64,000 nt of DNA from Sycobia sp. Sy_11. Its lineage: Eukaryota > Arthropoda > Insecta > Hymenoptera > Epichrysomallidae. The position numbers and the translations under genes were made by a program. The notes under the pieces were generated by a model. The model was given only the letters and a program-made list of their open reading frames with translations. It did not search any database and was not told the origin of the DNA. The stretch covers positions 494,501 through 558,500 of the forward strand of contig JACCIC010000140.1 in NCBI GenBank assembly GCA_018907035.1. The letters are read 5' to 3'. This document shows, piece by piece, positions 44,069-56,600 of this stretch; position 1 is the stretch's first letter; each line of letters begins with the position of its first letter.

Positions 44069-45057
44069 TATTGATTTGTTATTAGCAGTTTTTATTTAAT
44101 ATATGATAATGACATCATTAGAATAAAAGAAGTGCGAATTTCCTAAGACATTCTATTGCATCTTTCAAAATTTTTTAATTGTTCTATGCTTTATTAAAGC
44201 TAAATGATATCTTTTCTTATCAATTGTAACGGATAGTTTGTTATTATACAGTACATATAAATTTATATTAGATTCTACCCGCAGATGACTTACATAGTAT
44301 GTGTCTATAATGTGTTAGAGGTTTAGATTTTTGATTCACGTTACTATTTCTCTAACATATTTTAATTAAAATATTTTAATTTATCATTTCTTGACGCATA
44401 CAACCGATTAATTATTATTAAAAAAATATTTAAGAAAATTAAATTTAGCTCAAACAATATGATATTTACATTAAATAGGCTTGAACGAATGGTTATATTT
44501 TGTGTAAAACATAAGTAGTTTCGTTTACTGGATTAAAAAGAAATTTTCTAGTTTAGTTGCAATTACGAAGAGCCTATTGTTGAGTTAATAAACGTGAAAG
44601 AACTGCATTTTTATTTAAAAATGATTTATTTTTATTTATTAGTTTTTGAAGAAATTAATAAAAGCATAAACTTTATAGAAGCTCCAGGTTAGTTTGATTT
44701 TGTTAATAAATTAGGTTATTAAGTTTTCGTATAAAAGAAAAGTATTTATATTTCTTTGAAATGTTTCGGAAACTATCTGTTCTGCGAAAAATGACTTTTA
44801 GTGGACGTGCCGAATGTTTTTTGATTCTGAAGCTATATGTACATGAACAAGCAACTTTGTAAAAAAAATTTATAGGGCGTAAATGCAAGCAGTATATTCC
44901 GACCGTAATCATACGTCCCTCTGTATAGTAACTCCTCCCCCCCGCTACCATCACCGATAGACGGCATGGTCCAACGGCCCTTTTCAGGGCCCACAAAACC
45001 ACGAAAACGTAAAAACTTCTAATGCACGAAGTACACACATAGCCATTTCTTTAACTG
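44069..45057. other. Intergenic, no gene recognised
   Basis: AT-rich, with a GC-richer segment at about 44870-45010 whose short minus-strand frame I cannot assign. It ends exactly where similarity to the aminotransferase intron begins. Confidence 0.5.
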
Positions 45058-45330
45058 GGTAAGTAAATTTAATTTATTTACGTAATCTTATACCAAGAGC
45101 ATTGTCTGATCGGTGTTTGTCATTGATCAGTCACCGCAATTACATCCCAACATTATTGCATAGCATTTATCTCTCTCTCTCTCTCTCTCTCTTCGCATAT
45201 ATTTAGTTAATATAATGTATACAGTTGCTTATTATGGGCAATTTATTCCTCGGTCTTCGTCTTTTTACGTATTTATATAGTAGTTTCTTTGCAGAATTTA
45301 TAATAGTCTAATCTGCGTTTTATTATGTTA
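45058..45330. repeat. Segmental-duplication block A, unit 2 copy
   Basis: Similarity to 23731-24060 starts at ggtaagtaaatttaatttat, that is, at the splice donor. The preceding exon is absent. Confidence 0.85.
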
Positions 45331-45599
45331 TAGAATTATGCTGATTATTAAAAAATTGATTATACGGTACTATAGTTAAATCTATTGATATGTATGCAAG
45401 AAAAGAGACTAGAAAAAACAGTGTATCCTGATTGTATTTCCCTGATTGTATATCTCTTCACACTATTTTGGTATCAGAGATAGAGGCATGCAGTTGACGA
45501 TTGCGACAATCCTACAGTGTTTGTCAATTATTGTATCATAGTTTCCAGTAAAATATGAAGTATGTAAAATCAAAACAAAACAATAATTTTGATTCAATA
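45331..45599. other. Pseudogene intron remnant
   Basis: AT-rich, with nothing recognised. Confidence 0.5.
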
Positions 45600-46650
45600 T
45601 CGAACTTATTGTAGCAAGAGAAAAAGCAATTGTTCTTCAACAAATTGATTGAATTATCCGTAGATGATAATTATATATTCTGGATACATCAAATTATTAT
45701 TGTGGGTATAAGTAAGTTTCCAGCGTTTGTGAAAAATTGTCGTCATCAAAGGATCCCGGACAGAAATGTCAGTCTTCATATGAGGCCTACCGTTTGCTTT
45801 CGGAAAATTATAGTATGGAAGTTATTAATCATCGTTCCACGAACGGTTCAAATTGTTTAAAAGTGGTGATTTAGAAGTTGAAGACAAGAATCGCTCCTGA
45901 AAGCCGAAAAGTTATGAAGACAAGGAATTAAACGCTTTACTGGATGCGGAGACGCGGAACGAGGGATCTTATATATCCGAAATGTTGCTGCAGTAAAAAA
46001 AAATCATTTTTGCAATGTAGTGCCACTGGTGATGAAAAATTTATTGTGATTACCTTAAACACAGAAAATCATATACAAAGTCCGGTGAGCCCACCCAATC
46101 GATGCCAAAACGAAATATTCACGTATATAAGGTCATGCTCTGTATATGGTGAGATCAAAAGGGTGCGTATACTACGAACTGCTGAATAGTCAAATCATCA
46201 AAAGACCATTTTATCGAACCGAACTTTTTCGTTTTAAGTGAGCATTGCAGGGAAAATGATCGGAATATGAGATCAGGCATGTCTGCGTCATTTTTCATCA
46301 CGATAAGTATTGGTCACATGTTCTGGTTCGGTCATAATCTATTTGGAGAATAGTTGATGTGAAATTCTTGCTTACTTTCCTTACTGTGCAGACTTGACAG
46401 TATCTTATATCGGACAGCCATTTATTTCGATCAAAACAGAAAGCTCTTACAGGAATACGCTTCATTTCAGTAGAGGGAATAAAAAATTGGCTCTATATGT
46501 TCTTGGGCTTGAAAGACGAGAAATTTTTTTGGTCCAGAATTCATAAATTGGTCAGAAAAATAGGAAAAAGGTATAGTTTCCAAAGGACGATACTTTGAAG
46601 AAATGATATGTACCCATGTTTTTATAGTAACATCTTACATTTTGAAAAAA
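45600..46650 (+). mobile_element. Degenerate mariner transposase (unit 2 intron)
   Basis: Pieces match the relic at 33.86-34.72 kb: gtggtgatttagaagttgaa, gacaaggaattaaacgcttt, actggatg, then taaggtcatgctctgtatat, ggtgagatcaaaagggtg and cgtatactacgaactgct. Motifs for LLDE, (I/V)W.DQKG and YYELL are visible but interrupted. A block near 46290 (cattttt-catcacgataa) is in the HHDN position. Confidence 0.65.
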
Positions 46651-47379
46651 AACGCTGATAATTTACTTGTACAGACAATATATGAAATAAATCAACGGGG
46701 AAATTTTAAACGATTTTCGTATATTTTATTTTAAAAAGTTCAAACCAATTGACCACCCTGTTCAGATTTCCGAAACCAACAGAATATGGAATGCAATAGC
46801 GTAGTGTAGTATTGATCCAAAGTATATTTATATTTATAAAAAAACGGGAGAATATTTCCCAGTACGTTCTACGAGGACTGCAATAGACGGTTGGCGGGAG
46901 GAAATTAAAGTCCGTAAGTCTTACGATGACCCTTGCCTCTCCTGTGTTCCAGAGCGTATACACGTGGAAAATATGGGCCCGTTTTATTGCTTTATATTTT
47001 TATAGATTAAAGCACTAGAATGCACGACAGCCACGGGTGAAAGCGTGGGAATGTGCTCCGGTAGCATCTTTGTTTTTACAATTGCTCGGCTAGACCGGAG
47101 GATCTCGACTGCAGTCCGAAAGTGGCGGAAGGATCATTTGGGACGACGAAGCGTCAGATCGTTTAGTCTTTCGTTTCCATAGGTTTAACCTGTCATATAT
47201 CGGAGAGAGACTTGTCGGAAATCTTGTCGAATCGAGCGTTTCATGTATTTATAGCGCGAGTGTGTGATTATATACGATTTGTGTGCCAATTGTGTTGTTT
47301 GTGCGAGCGTGATAGTTCTTTTATAATTGATAGCGGTTGTTGTTATTACGTATTAATGTATATTAGTATGCGTGTGTGG
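46651..47379. other. Pseudogene intron remnant, unassigned
   Basis: No gene. It is GC-richer from about 47030 on (cgtgggaatgtgctccggta), which may already belong to the unclassified repeat. Confidence 0.45.
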
Positions 47380-47625
47380 TCAAGGCATTGAGGTTCTGGT
47401 GAGATCCTTCGTGTATCTCAAAGGGGCTTCTCAAGCGACTTTCAAGTTCAGAGGCTGCCATTGGCGAAGGGTCTTGATCCCCATCCCCAAGATGTTGGCG
47501 TCGCCACGTAGCATAGGTGGAAGTGCATAAGAGCCCTTTCCACCGACGTGCTCATCTCTTGTTAGAATTGTATTCCGTAAGGAAATAGCGTGTAAAGCGA
47601 TAGTTTAAAAAGTGACCTTTTGCCC
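47380..47625 (+). repeat. Unclassified repeat family, copy 1
   Basis: Aligns in blocks with 60080-60335: gagatcc...ggatctc-like start, cttctcaagcgactt / cttctcgagcggctt, gtcgccacgtagcataggtgg / gtcaccacgtagcgtaggagg, ccctttccaccgacgtgctcatctct / ccctttcactttagcctcatctct, and aagtgaccttttgc in both. No coding potential was seen. It could be the terminal repeat or 5' region of a retrotransposon. Orientation is arbitrary. Confidence 0.65.
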
Positions 47626-48209
47626 AAATAGCGAGTAACGTTAAAAGATTAAAATGTGCATAGTTAATATTAACGTAATTAATAATGGCTTTTCCTTCAC
47701 TCTCTGAGTGAGGTTTTTTATGCCTCTATCCTTTTTCTAGTAATAAATTAATTGTTTATTTCGATTCAATTAGATTGTTATTTGTGTTTCCCTTGAATTC
47801 ATAGTATTATTTATAATCCTCGTATTATTATTATTATTATTATTATTTTATCAGTCTGTGAATGTTATTTATTTCTAATGTTCGTTCAGCAAAAATAATC
47901 CTGGAGCTCGGCCACTGGAATATTTGCGACTCGACACAAAACCCATATCACTACGCACTAAACACATATCTGCGTATTGTTGCACCGATGCCAGCCCGGA
48001 GCTATTATTTGCATGACTTCAGCCTCGACGGCAGTCCTTGCGTGGTCCATTTACGGCGATTCCGTTCGTCCTAGAATCTCATGCATACTCGACACTACAT
48101 TCATATTTCACAGTCTTTCAATCATACAGACATCCATTCTGTTTTTTTCTCCGAAGCACATGTGTAACGTATTTAAAGTCATCCATTTCGTCACCCGTCT
48201 CATGACATC
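47626..48209. other. Unassigned sequence before mariner relic
   Basis: AT-rich, then a GC-richer part from 47890 with frames ending in SYYLHDFSLDG that I cannot assign. The latter may be the start of the mariner. Confidence 0.4.
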
Positions 48210-48765
48210 CTAAGCGCAAAAAGTCATGGGTTCACCCAGGCCAACCGTCCACATCGACACCAAAACGAAACATCTACGGCCAATTGCTGTAAATTTGGTG
48301 GGATCAACAGGGTCTGCTGTACTACGATCTGCTAAAACCGAATGAAACCGACATTGCCAAGGTATATAAATGTCAACTAAATGATTTGCAACAGAAATTG
48401 ATCGAACATAGATCAGCAGTTGCGAGCAATAGGCGCAAAGTCATTCTCTTGCATGACAACGCTCGGCCACATGTTGCGAAAGCCGTCAAAAACACCTTGT
48501 TGAAACTTGACTAGGAAGTATTGCCACACCGAGCCAGACATAACGCAATACTCGGCAGACATAGCACCTTCTGATTACCACCTATTCAGATCGATGTAGA
48601 ACGACGTCGCCAATATGCTCATCCGACATGTTCGAAAAGCGCGAGAATTTGTGGATGATTGGATCGCCTCGAAATCGTCATCGTTTTTTCATCACGGTAT
48701 CTCCATATTACTTGAAAGATGGGAAAAAGTAGTTGAAAATGACGGATCATATTTGGATTAAGCTA
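48210..48765 (+). mobile_element. Mariner transposase C-terminal half, decayed
   Basis: The + strand reads KSWVHPGQPSTSTPKRNIYG, IWWDQQGLLYYDLLKPNET, then VILLHDNARPHVAKAVKNTL, with stops between. HDNARPH carries the second catalytic aspartate of the D,D34D triad. The C-terminal region survives in broken frames (GKKVVE-like end near 48735). It abuts the truncated first pseudogene exon at 48868 and may have removed its 5' part. Confidence 0.85.
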
Positions 48766-48867
48766 AGATGCATCCATTTTCCATTATCAATGTCCTTTTT
48801 CCGTTAAAAATGGTCGGAAACTAAGTTCGCCTCCTAATGCGATAATGACGAGTAGGGCGTTGTAAAA

Positions 48868-50102
48868 TTGCTTAAAAGCATACACCAATCCAGAAGACGA
48901 ATGGATATCTTTCTTCATATCTTCGACTATTAAAAATTGCACATGTAGTTATGAAACCTATAGTATTAATCGAGTACAATAAAATATAATTTATACAATT
49001 TTTACAATTTAATTTGTAGTCAACAAATATTAAATTGGTTCATTTTGGTTTAGAGAACAATGTCAATAGATCATAGTCATCAAGAGATTGGCATTTAGTA
49101 AATCTGAACTCTCACGTGAATTCAATAACAAAACTAGATATATTTTACTTAATAATCCGCATAACCCAACTGGTAGAATATTCACCCATGAAGAGCTAGA
49201 ATTCATAGCAAATTTACCAAAAAAATAGAACGTAATAGTGATTGAGCATGATGTGTATTTATTCCTATATGATATGATAATAATAAACTCATTAAAATGT
49301 GTATAATATTATTTTTAAACTATTTTTACCTTTAAAAATTTCTATAGCATAAAACAATCTATTATTAACTCTTTTATGGGAACGTTACCAGATATGTATG
49401 AGCGAACAATCACATTGTGATTGTTTTACTGCTATCAGTAAAACATTATCCGCAACTGGCTTTAGAGTAAGACTATAAAAACTTATTAATCGTGTTCGAG
49501 TTATTCATCAACTTCATACATTTGCTATCGCGTCGTTCGCTAAGGTATGAAATGAAATATTAAAATTAATCAAGTTTTTAACAAAACTAAATATGTTACT
49601 AGAAAATCCTAAGTAACTAATTTTTTTCAGTAGGAAGGTATTGCGAATTTTTGCCACAAGAATATGAAAAATACGAACACCTTTAATCCTACATAGATCA
49701 GTTGAAAATTGAACTAGAAAGGAAACGGAACTGTGTCGTGAATAATCTTATAAAGATCGGGTTAATGCCAACAATTCCGGAATCTAGTATGTTTATGATC
49801 GCTGTTTGAATCTCCTTTACTGATGGCCCTTCAGTTAACAATAAAGTAACTGATGATGAAGATACTTCATTTAGCAATTGGTTTTTAGCAAATCTGCATA
49901 TTATCAAACTGGCTACTCAATGTATCCGTGTAGTTTTCGCCAAGGTAAAAACGGCTTTTCATGCTTTAGCTTATCTCTTCAATATAATAATAATTTGACA
50001 TAAATTTATATTTACAGATGGTTAATGGTTTAAACAAAGTTTTTCAATTATTAACAATCTGAAAAGAAGATGAATATAAAATGAACATCATTTCGCAATA
50101 GA
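48868..50102 (+). pseudogene. Aminotransferase pseudogene (unit 2)
   Basis: Duplicated exons of the gene at 36250-37658, in order: about 48868-48980 (5'-truncated), 49054-49300, 49382-49545, 49632-49945 and 50019-50102. NNPHNPTGRIFTHEELEFIA is still readable, but the TGG after it has become TAG, the exon with the catalytic-lysine region contains rearranged bases, and the later exons have stops and small deletions (LERKRNCVVN, AVFNNKV-type remains). Introns are conserved in position, so this is a duplicated, not processed, pseudogene. Confidence 0.9.
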
Positions 50103-50551
50103 CGTAAAACGCGTCTAATTAAAAAAATTATTTATTGTATTACATACTTATCTTGTTTTAAAAAAAAAACTTATTTTTGATAATGTATTTTACGAACAAA
50201 AATACTCGGTATTTTCCAAAAATATAGTAGTACACAAGCTTGCTTTATTTAATTGAAAATCTTAAAGTTTTAAAAAAATGAAAGAGATTACCGCATGCAA
50301 AATACAATGATATGACATGTAAAACAGTGTCAAGAGAATTATGCAGGAAGTGTGGAATGGAACATGCAAGAACGAGATGGTCAAAAATGTTCCAAATATT
50401 TTAAAAATTCTAATAAGAGCGATATTCTTTTTCATTATATTCGAATTAAAATATTTCAGAACCTACAATATAATAAGAGCGTATGTTTGTGCATAAAATC
50501 TGTGCTTAAATTTATTAATGATGGACTGATTTGGAAAGCGGATCGATAACT
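50103..50551. other. Convergent intergenic interval, unit 2
   Basis: Duplicate of 37659-38198 (shared block gtggaatggaacatgcaag). No gene. Confidence 0.7.
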
Positions 50552-50552
50552 T

Positions 50553-50659
50553 TTATTTGTCTTCATCGTAGACGACTCCGAGTTGACGACGCACTTCGTC
50601 CTCTATTTCAGCTATGAGAAGTGAGTGCGCATGTAATACCATTGGACTTTCCTTCAGAC
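50553..50659 (-). CDS. Dehydrogenase terminal exon (copy nearest the gene)
   Basis: It reads [20 protein letters not shown] and [14 protein letters not shown], then TAA, after acceptor tttttcag, in the phase left by exon 3. It resembles the family C-terminus (ESP......LL.DI..E.RK..GV..P.D). AATAAA overlaps the stop codon (50557-50552). It differs from the 38.2-kb copy by only a few codons. Confidence 0.85.
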
Positions 50660-53600
50660 CTGAAAAAATTTAGATTCGATCAGCTCGACTTATAGATACT
50701 TTTTCAATATTATTCTTTACTGAACCTATATCATGAATATATCAGTGGATAACTATAAATTTAATTTATATACAATATCTTCCGTCTTTTAACTTACGAA
50801 AATAAAAATAAAAAGGAAAATTACTTCATTTTTAACTAATTATCAACTATGATGAATGTAATTTTTTTTTAAATAAAAATAATATATTTTTCTTTTAAAA
50901 GTATATGGAAAAACCTCTGAATTTGAAACTACAATACCAGTTTTTATACCACGAAGAGCTATCGTTACTTTGACTTTTTACTCATTAAACTTCACGTTTC
51001 GTCATTATATACGCTATTCTAAGATCAAGGATTTTTGTCATCCCTAACTAAATCAATCACCTCTCACGTTAAGATGTAATCAAGGAATCGTGGTTTCGAT
51101 TCAGTAAATCGTCTTTTTTCTTTCGATAAAAGCTAACGTGTTGGGCCGGTCATCTTGAGCGCTCTGACCGTCAGGCTGCGCAAGAATTTGGGCTGCGATC
51201 ATCGAGTGAGACTTATCTCCCATAATTTTTACCCTGCATGCAAGGGCCTCTAGTCTATATAACAGTACTGAACGAGTGCCGAAGTTCAATGTATTCTCGT
51301 ATATATTCCCGTCAATATTACTTTATATTACATTTGATTCTATTTCGATTCAGTCTAATATTATAAGTCTTGTCTATTTTTATTACTTGGATTTTTTTTT
51401 ATTTAAAATCAACAAATCATTTCAGTATAAGAGTTTAGCAAAATTTTTCTGGTGCCGAAGTCAGAGATTTTTTTATGGAATGCTGGCACTATTGAAATTT
51501 TTTTTCAACATTTTTGATATCGGGTTTGTTCTAAGGCTTGCGTGCAGTATTCGGGTCCTTTATGTGTAGCACCTGATCATCTTCATTATAAAACAAGATA
51601 GTTGTTCTAGCCTTTTTATTATATCAGACAGTCTACTGCTCCGGCATCTCTACAGATATTACGTACCACGAAACCTCTCGTATAAGGAGGATTTTCATTT
51701 TCAAGTTTCACGGGTAGTTATTGCTGTTTATGTTTTGAACAAACGTCCTATATATTTCTTTTCCATTTCACTTGAACTTATTAATCCATACAACCTTATC
51801 TAAAATCACTGAACGGCCGTAAGTTTAAACTATATATCTAATATTTTTAATTATCCTTTTCTCTTTTATTTTTAAGATAGACTAGGAACCTGGACTCATA
51901 AGCTGTTTTAATATAATGATCTTCAATTCAAATAAACATATTTTATTTAATTCAATTATAGATTAAATTATAGATTATTGAGTATGAAGCTCTCAATCAG
52001 TCGCTTGTGTTATCGTCAACTCTACTTTGAGGATGTGGACCCCACACACCCCATACTAATCAGAATTTTGAACACAGCTCGGGATCCAATAGCACACCCG
52101 GCTGGTACTAGTGTTCTTTCCTCCTCGACCTCGCTCCAGCGGGTCGCCCTTCAAATAAACCGAGAAGGATATGCCAAAGTCATAGCAAAAGTCGACGACG
52201 AGCGTGAAAGCGGCATCAGCTTCGTTTCGCCATACCAAACCCCCTACCGTTACCAGACACGTCAAGAAGGGAAAATAACACATTATCCCTTATCAGAATC
52301 AATAACCAAATTAAACATAGTTCAAATGGTCGGCCCGCGATGCAGCTGATGAAGTTCTCAGCCCCTTTCCAATACTAGATGATATGATATACTAAAAAAT
52401 ACCCGGACGCGATGCCTAACTTACAGCAGATATTCTGCGTATGATTTAACTATCTGCCAGTGCAGTCAAGGCTGTCGGCTACGTATTTTACTTATAAATC
52501 TGTTTTCTAAATTCTTTTCAATCTTTCTTTTTCTATTCTGTTTTTATTTCTATCAACTATTCTTTTGTCTCTAAACAATTAACTTATTATTTTTGTTTTC
52601 TCTTTTTTTATATTAAATTATTTTCAGAATTATTTAATTTTTATGATACGAATTTATGTCTATTTTTCTCTATTTATTAACAAATTTTTATATTTTGTAC
52701 TAGACAACAATTAAACATCAAATTAAACGCTCAACATAAACGCTGCACTTAAATAAATAAATATTCAGAGAAGTTCAAGATGAATACATAACCGACCTTT
52801 CTTTAAGCACTCACGCACATGAGCCGCTTCGTAACTGAGTCCAGTGCTATTGATAAAATTCAAGGGGTGCTTGGCTTGAGGTAGTGGTTTTTCCCTGACA
52901 TCGCCGTTGGCCAAACGAATCCGAGTGGGGCTCCAGAAGGGCTCGGGCAAACAGATCGCGCCCTTGGTTCCGATAATCTGAGCTTCGTTCGGTAGCTTCA
53001 CCAACGATTGCAGAACCATGGTGGCAGTTGCTTTTTCGGGATAGATAAACGTTATCGCGACTGACTGATCAACGCCCTCCTCATTCAAATGGCCTGCGAC
53101 TTTAATCGTTAGCGGTTTCTGGTGATCAAAGATCAGGCAAGCCAACTGAATCGTGTATACGCCAATGTCCAGAGTAACGCCGCCTCCAAGTTTCTTTTGC
53201 CTATATTGAGAGAAAGAGTTGGAACGATACTTACATTAAAATATTAGATTAATATGAAATTTATATACTAACATTATCTGTATTTATAATACAGTGCTTA
53301 TCCCGGCGTGCAAACACATAAGAGAAAAACAACGGGACAACTGCAAATGCATTTAAGAAATACTATACAGTAGGGTGTGATACAAGGAACATACCGACAA
53401 TATCAAATAACGTTAAAGTGTTTCTTGACTATTGAAAACTTATTAATCGTTAAACCAGGCTATTTACAACTAAATAGCTATTTTAAAAATGTCAATATTA
53501 ATCAGAACATTGCTATATAAATATTATAAGGCTAGGTACAATTGTGAATAGGAAAATGAGCAATAACAGATAGTTATTATCATGGTCAACAAAAATTAAC

Positions 53601-56600
53601 TCTATTACAAAGTTAAATTATTATTTAATTTTATATATCCTAATTAAAGCTTACACTAATAAAGTTATATTAAATTAACTTGAAGCGATTCTCCATCAGC
53701 CTGGTCAGGCTGCAGAAACCCTGAAATTTGGCAAGGTTGGCAGGTGGTAGCGATAGGAGATAGGCAACAAGGCAATAAGGAGTACAGCTAATGATGAAGT
53801 CCGAGAGGCGGATGATTTGGGTCTATCCTAATAAGGAGATTATGAAGGGCTATTAACGTAAATCAGTTATCCTGAACAGCTCCTTACGCATTGGAAATAG
53901 TACATTGTGTGGCACATACTATTTTCCCATTCGAGGGCGCTTTTTCTTCTTGAAAGAAATACATAAAAAATTAAATGTCAAACTTACAGAATTGAACAAT
54001 GTCAAATCCCCGCCGCCATATGTTATTCATGCTTAGATAGAGCGAGCATGTATAATATCTAAAGGTCCAGATGATACCCGCTTCGAAATAAGCTGCCCTA
54101 ACATAAAATGTAATTCTTTGGATTTGAATAATTATAATAATTATCGGTTTTCTTTTAAGGTTATTCCTGCAATTTATTTGAATTCCATAACATTAAATTC
54201 AATTATTTCCACTTATTTTGAAATTGATAAAGTATGTTCAGAAAAGATCTAGAAACGGGAGGTGGGGGTGCAGGGGCGGAGCCCCCTCCCCCCCATTTTA
54301 AAAATAAATAAGACTAATCAATTGAAGATTATAAATATATAACTGAAGATATAGCATAATAAATAGAATTGAAAATTAAATCTAATTAAAAAAATATATA
54401 AATAATTTTTAATGCTTAAAAAACATTATAAGAATTTTTATAATAAATTTCACATAGAATATAAATCTTATCTTATTTTAAAATCTCGAATACCTAACTC
54501 AAGGTGCAAAAAAAAAAGGTCGAGCACGCAGACGAATGGCGCATATAAGTCTAAACATCGTAAATGCTAGATGTTACGCAGGCACGGAAAATTGAAAATT
54601 CTACCGGACTACACGATTTCGTTTCATTCGATTTTGCTCCCAAGGGAGCAAAAGTAAAATTCTGCTTTCTGATTGGTCGGGAAGCGGTCATAAACACTTT
54701 TCCTCCCTAGAGAGGAAAAGGTAGTATTTTGCTCCCTCTAGACACCTGTAGAAAATCGTATTTTGCGCCCCGAGTGCGATAAAATATATTATCAATGCTA
54801 TTTAGCATTAAGTTTGATACTGAAATATAGTTAAAAGTTAAGTACGTCCAAAGATAAAATAGAGAGCAGAATGAAACAACTGACATTAAATATGCTATTA
54901 AATAAAGAGTATGTAACTTGAGTTAAGAGAAAAAGGAATTAAATTAATTAATTAAATTATTAAGGATTAATAAACGTATGCATTTATTCTATAAATAGAT
55001 ATAACCGACAAAAGTAAATGTAATAATACACACGCGTTAGAAAATAGTAAAGAAACACAGATATATAATAAATTAATTATAATATAATAAATTAAATGTG
55101 TATTATGCATAATATTAACTTAAATAAATTTAAATTCAGCCAATCCAAAAATTGTTAACGTACTTTTACAATATATAAAAGTGCGTTAATTTTTGCTAGG
55201 GGCGCGGTTTATTTTCGGCACTTGTTGAGGAAGGATACCTCTTCAGAAACGAAACAAATCTATACCCTCCCTACCGACTAATCTATTCCCTTTCCTAGTG
55301 AAAAAGTCTTTTTCGAGGCAAAAGAAAGACAGCTTTACTCGTAAGAAAGAGTCGTAAAATTGCTACGTCAGAGGAACGGGGATGCGCGATTTCTAAAAAG
55401 ATAATTTTGTTTCATCTAGAAAAGTGTAAGGAAAAGTCACCCGAATAAAAGCGATTAAATTCGAGATCGATTATAATTTATTCGAAGTAAATACTCCCCT
55501 CTTCTCCGAATTAAATTATTATAACACTTCGACAAATTTATACTAGATAGACTGCGGAAACTGCAAATCATGTCAATAGAGGACTGACTAGCCGATCAAA
55601 TAATTTATTTAATTTACGTAACATACGCTTCGAAGCGTTAATTTTGCTAAGAATAGATTTATTCGATTACAAAATTGCGATCTTTTTATATCGTTAACTA
55701 ACGGGCACCTTAGAGTGATATAAGAACGAATAATTATCACTCCGAAGGACAAGACAAAATTATAAAATCACTCTGTTTCGTGTAAATAGACGAACCGAGT
55801 CGCGCGAATAAATATAGATAAATATAGAAATAATAGAAAGAGATAGAATATAGGTGAAGGCCCTGCGAAATTTTGGAAATGTTAATAATCCGATTAGCTA
55901 GCGACACCTTATAAAATATATGTATACACATATGAGAAACGCACGGAATAATAATTTATTTTTTCGTTTTCATTATACGTTACAGGAAATCTACAAGGAC
56001 ATCCCGATCACCAAACAGCTTCATTGTTTATTTTATTTATTTTTGTATAAAATCTATTATTTTTTCGTACAAAGAATATATCATTTGTTAATATTTTAAA
56101 GAGAACAGAACGAGTGAAGCGTTTTTCACCCCAAAATCCAATTACCAGTTTCGATACGTTCCTCCCTCTTCAAATGAACCCTGACTTGTAAAATAAATAA
56201 AAATATTACAAATAATCGACTCAAGCAAAAGAAGAGAAAATTAAATTAAATTTAAATTTAAAAAATAAGGAAAACTTTTCAATAAATCAACCTTAGCTTT
56301 TTTAAATATATTAATATTCACAAAAGGACAATTGATAACCGAAGAATTCCCATTGTATGACTATGATTTTCATTTACAACTCTAAAGTCATACTTTCGTG
56401 AAGTTTTCTTTAATTTGGAATCTGAATAATTTTCAAGGACACGGGGTTATCAGACACTTTGGCCCCGCCTTTCCTCCTTCAGAATATATACCGTTATATG
56501 CAAAAACATTATCCGGGCTAATAATGAACGTTATCATTTATGTTTAAAACAAGATTTTCTACTGAATCATATCACTTTTCTTTTAATTCAATACGGAAAT

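Noticed and set aside
51978..52349. 123-codon open frame in dehydrogenase intron 3
   Set aside because: No recognisable motif, no splice context and not conserved in the duplicated copy. It may be retroelement debris, but I cannot support a gene call.
55205..55260. Possible hammerhead or Penelope end (ttgaggaaggatacctcttc, then gaaacgaaac)
   Set aside because: The core CTGATGA is not present and no other part of a Penelope element lies nearby.
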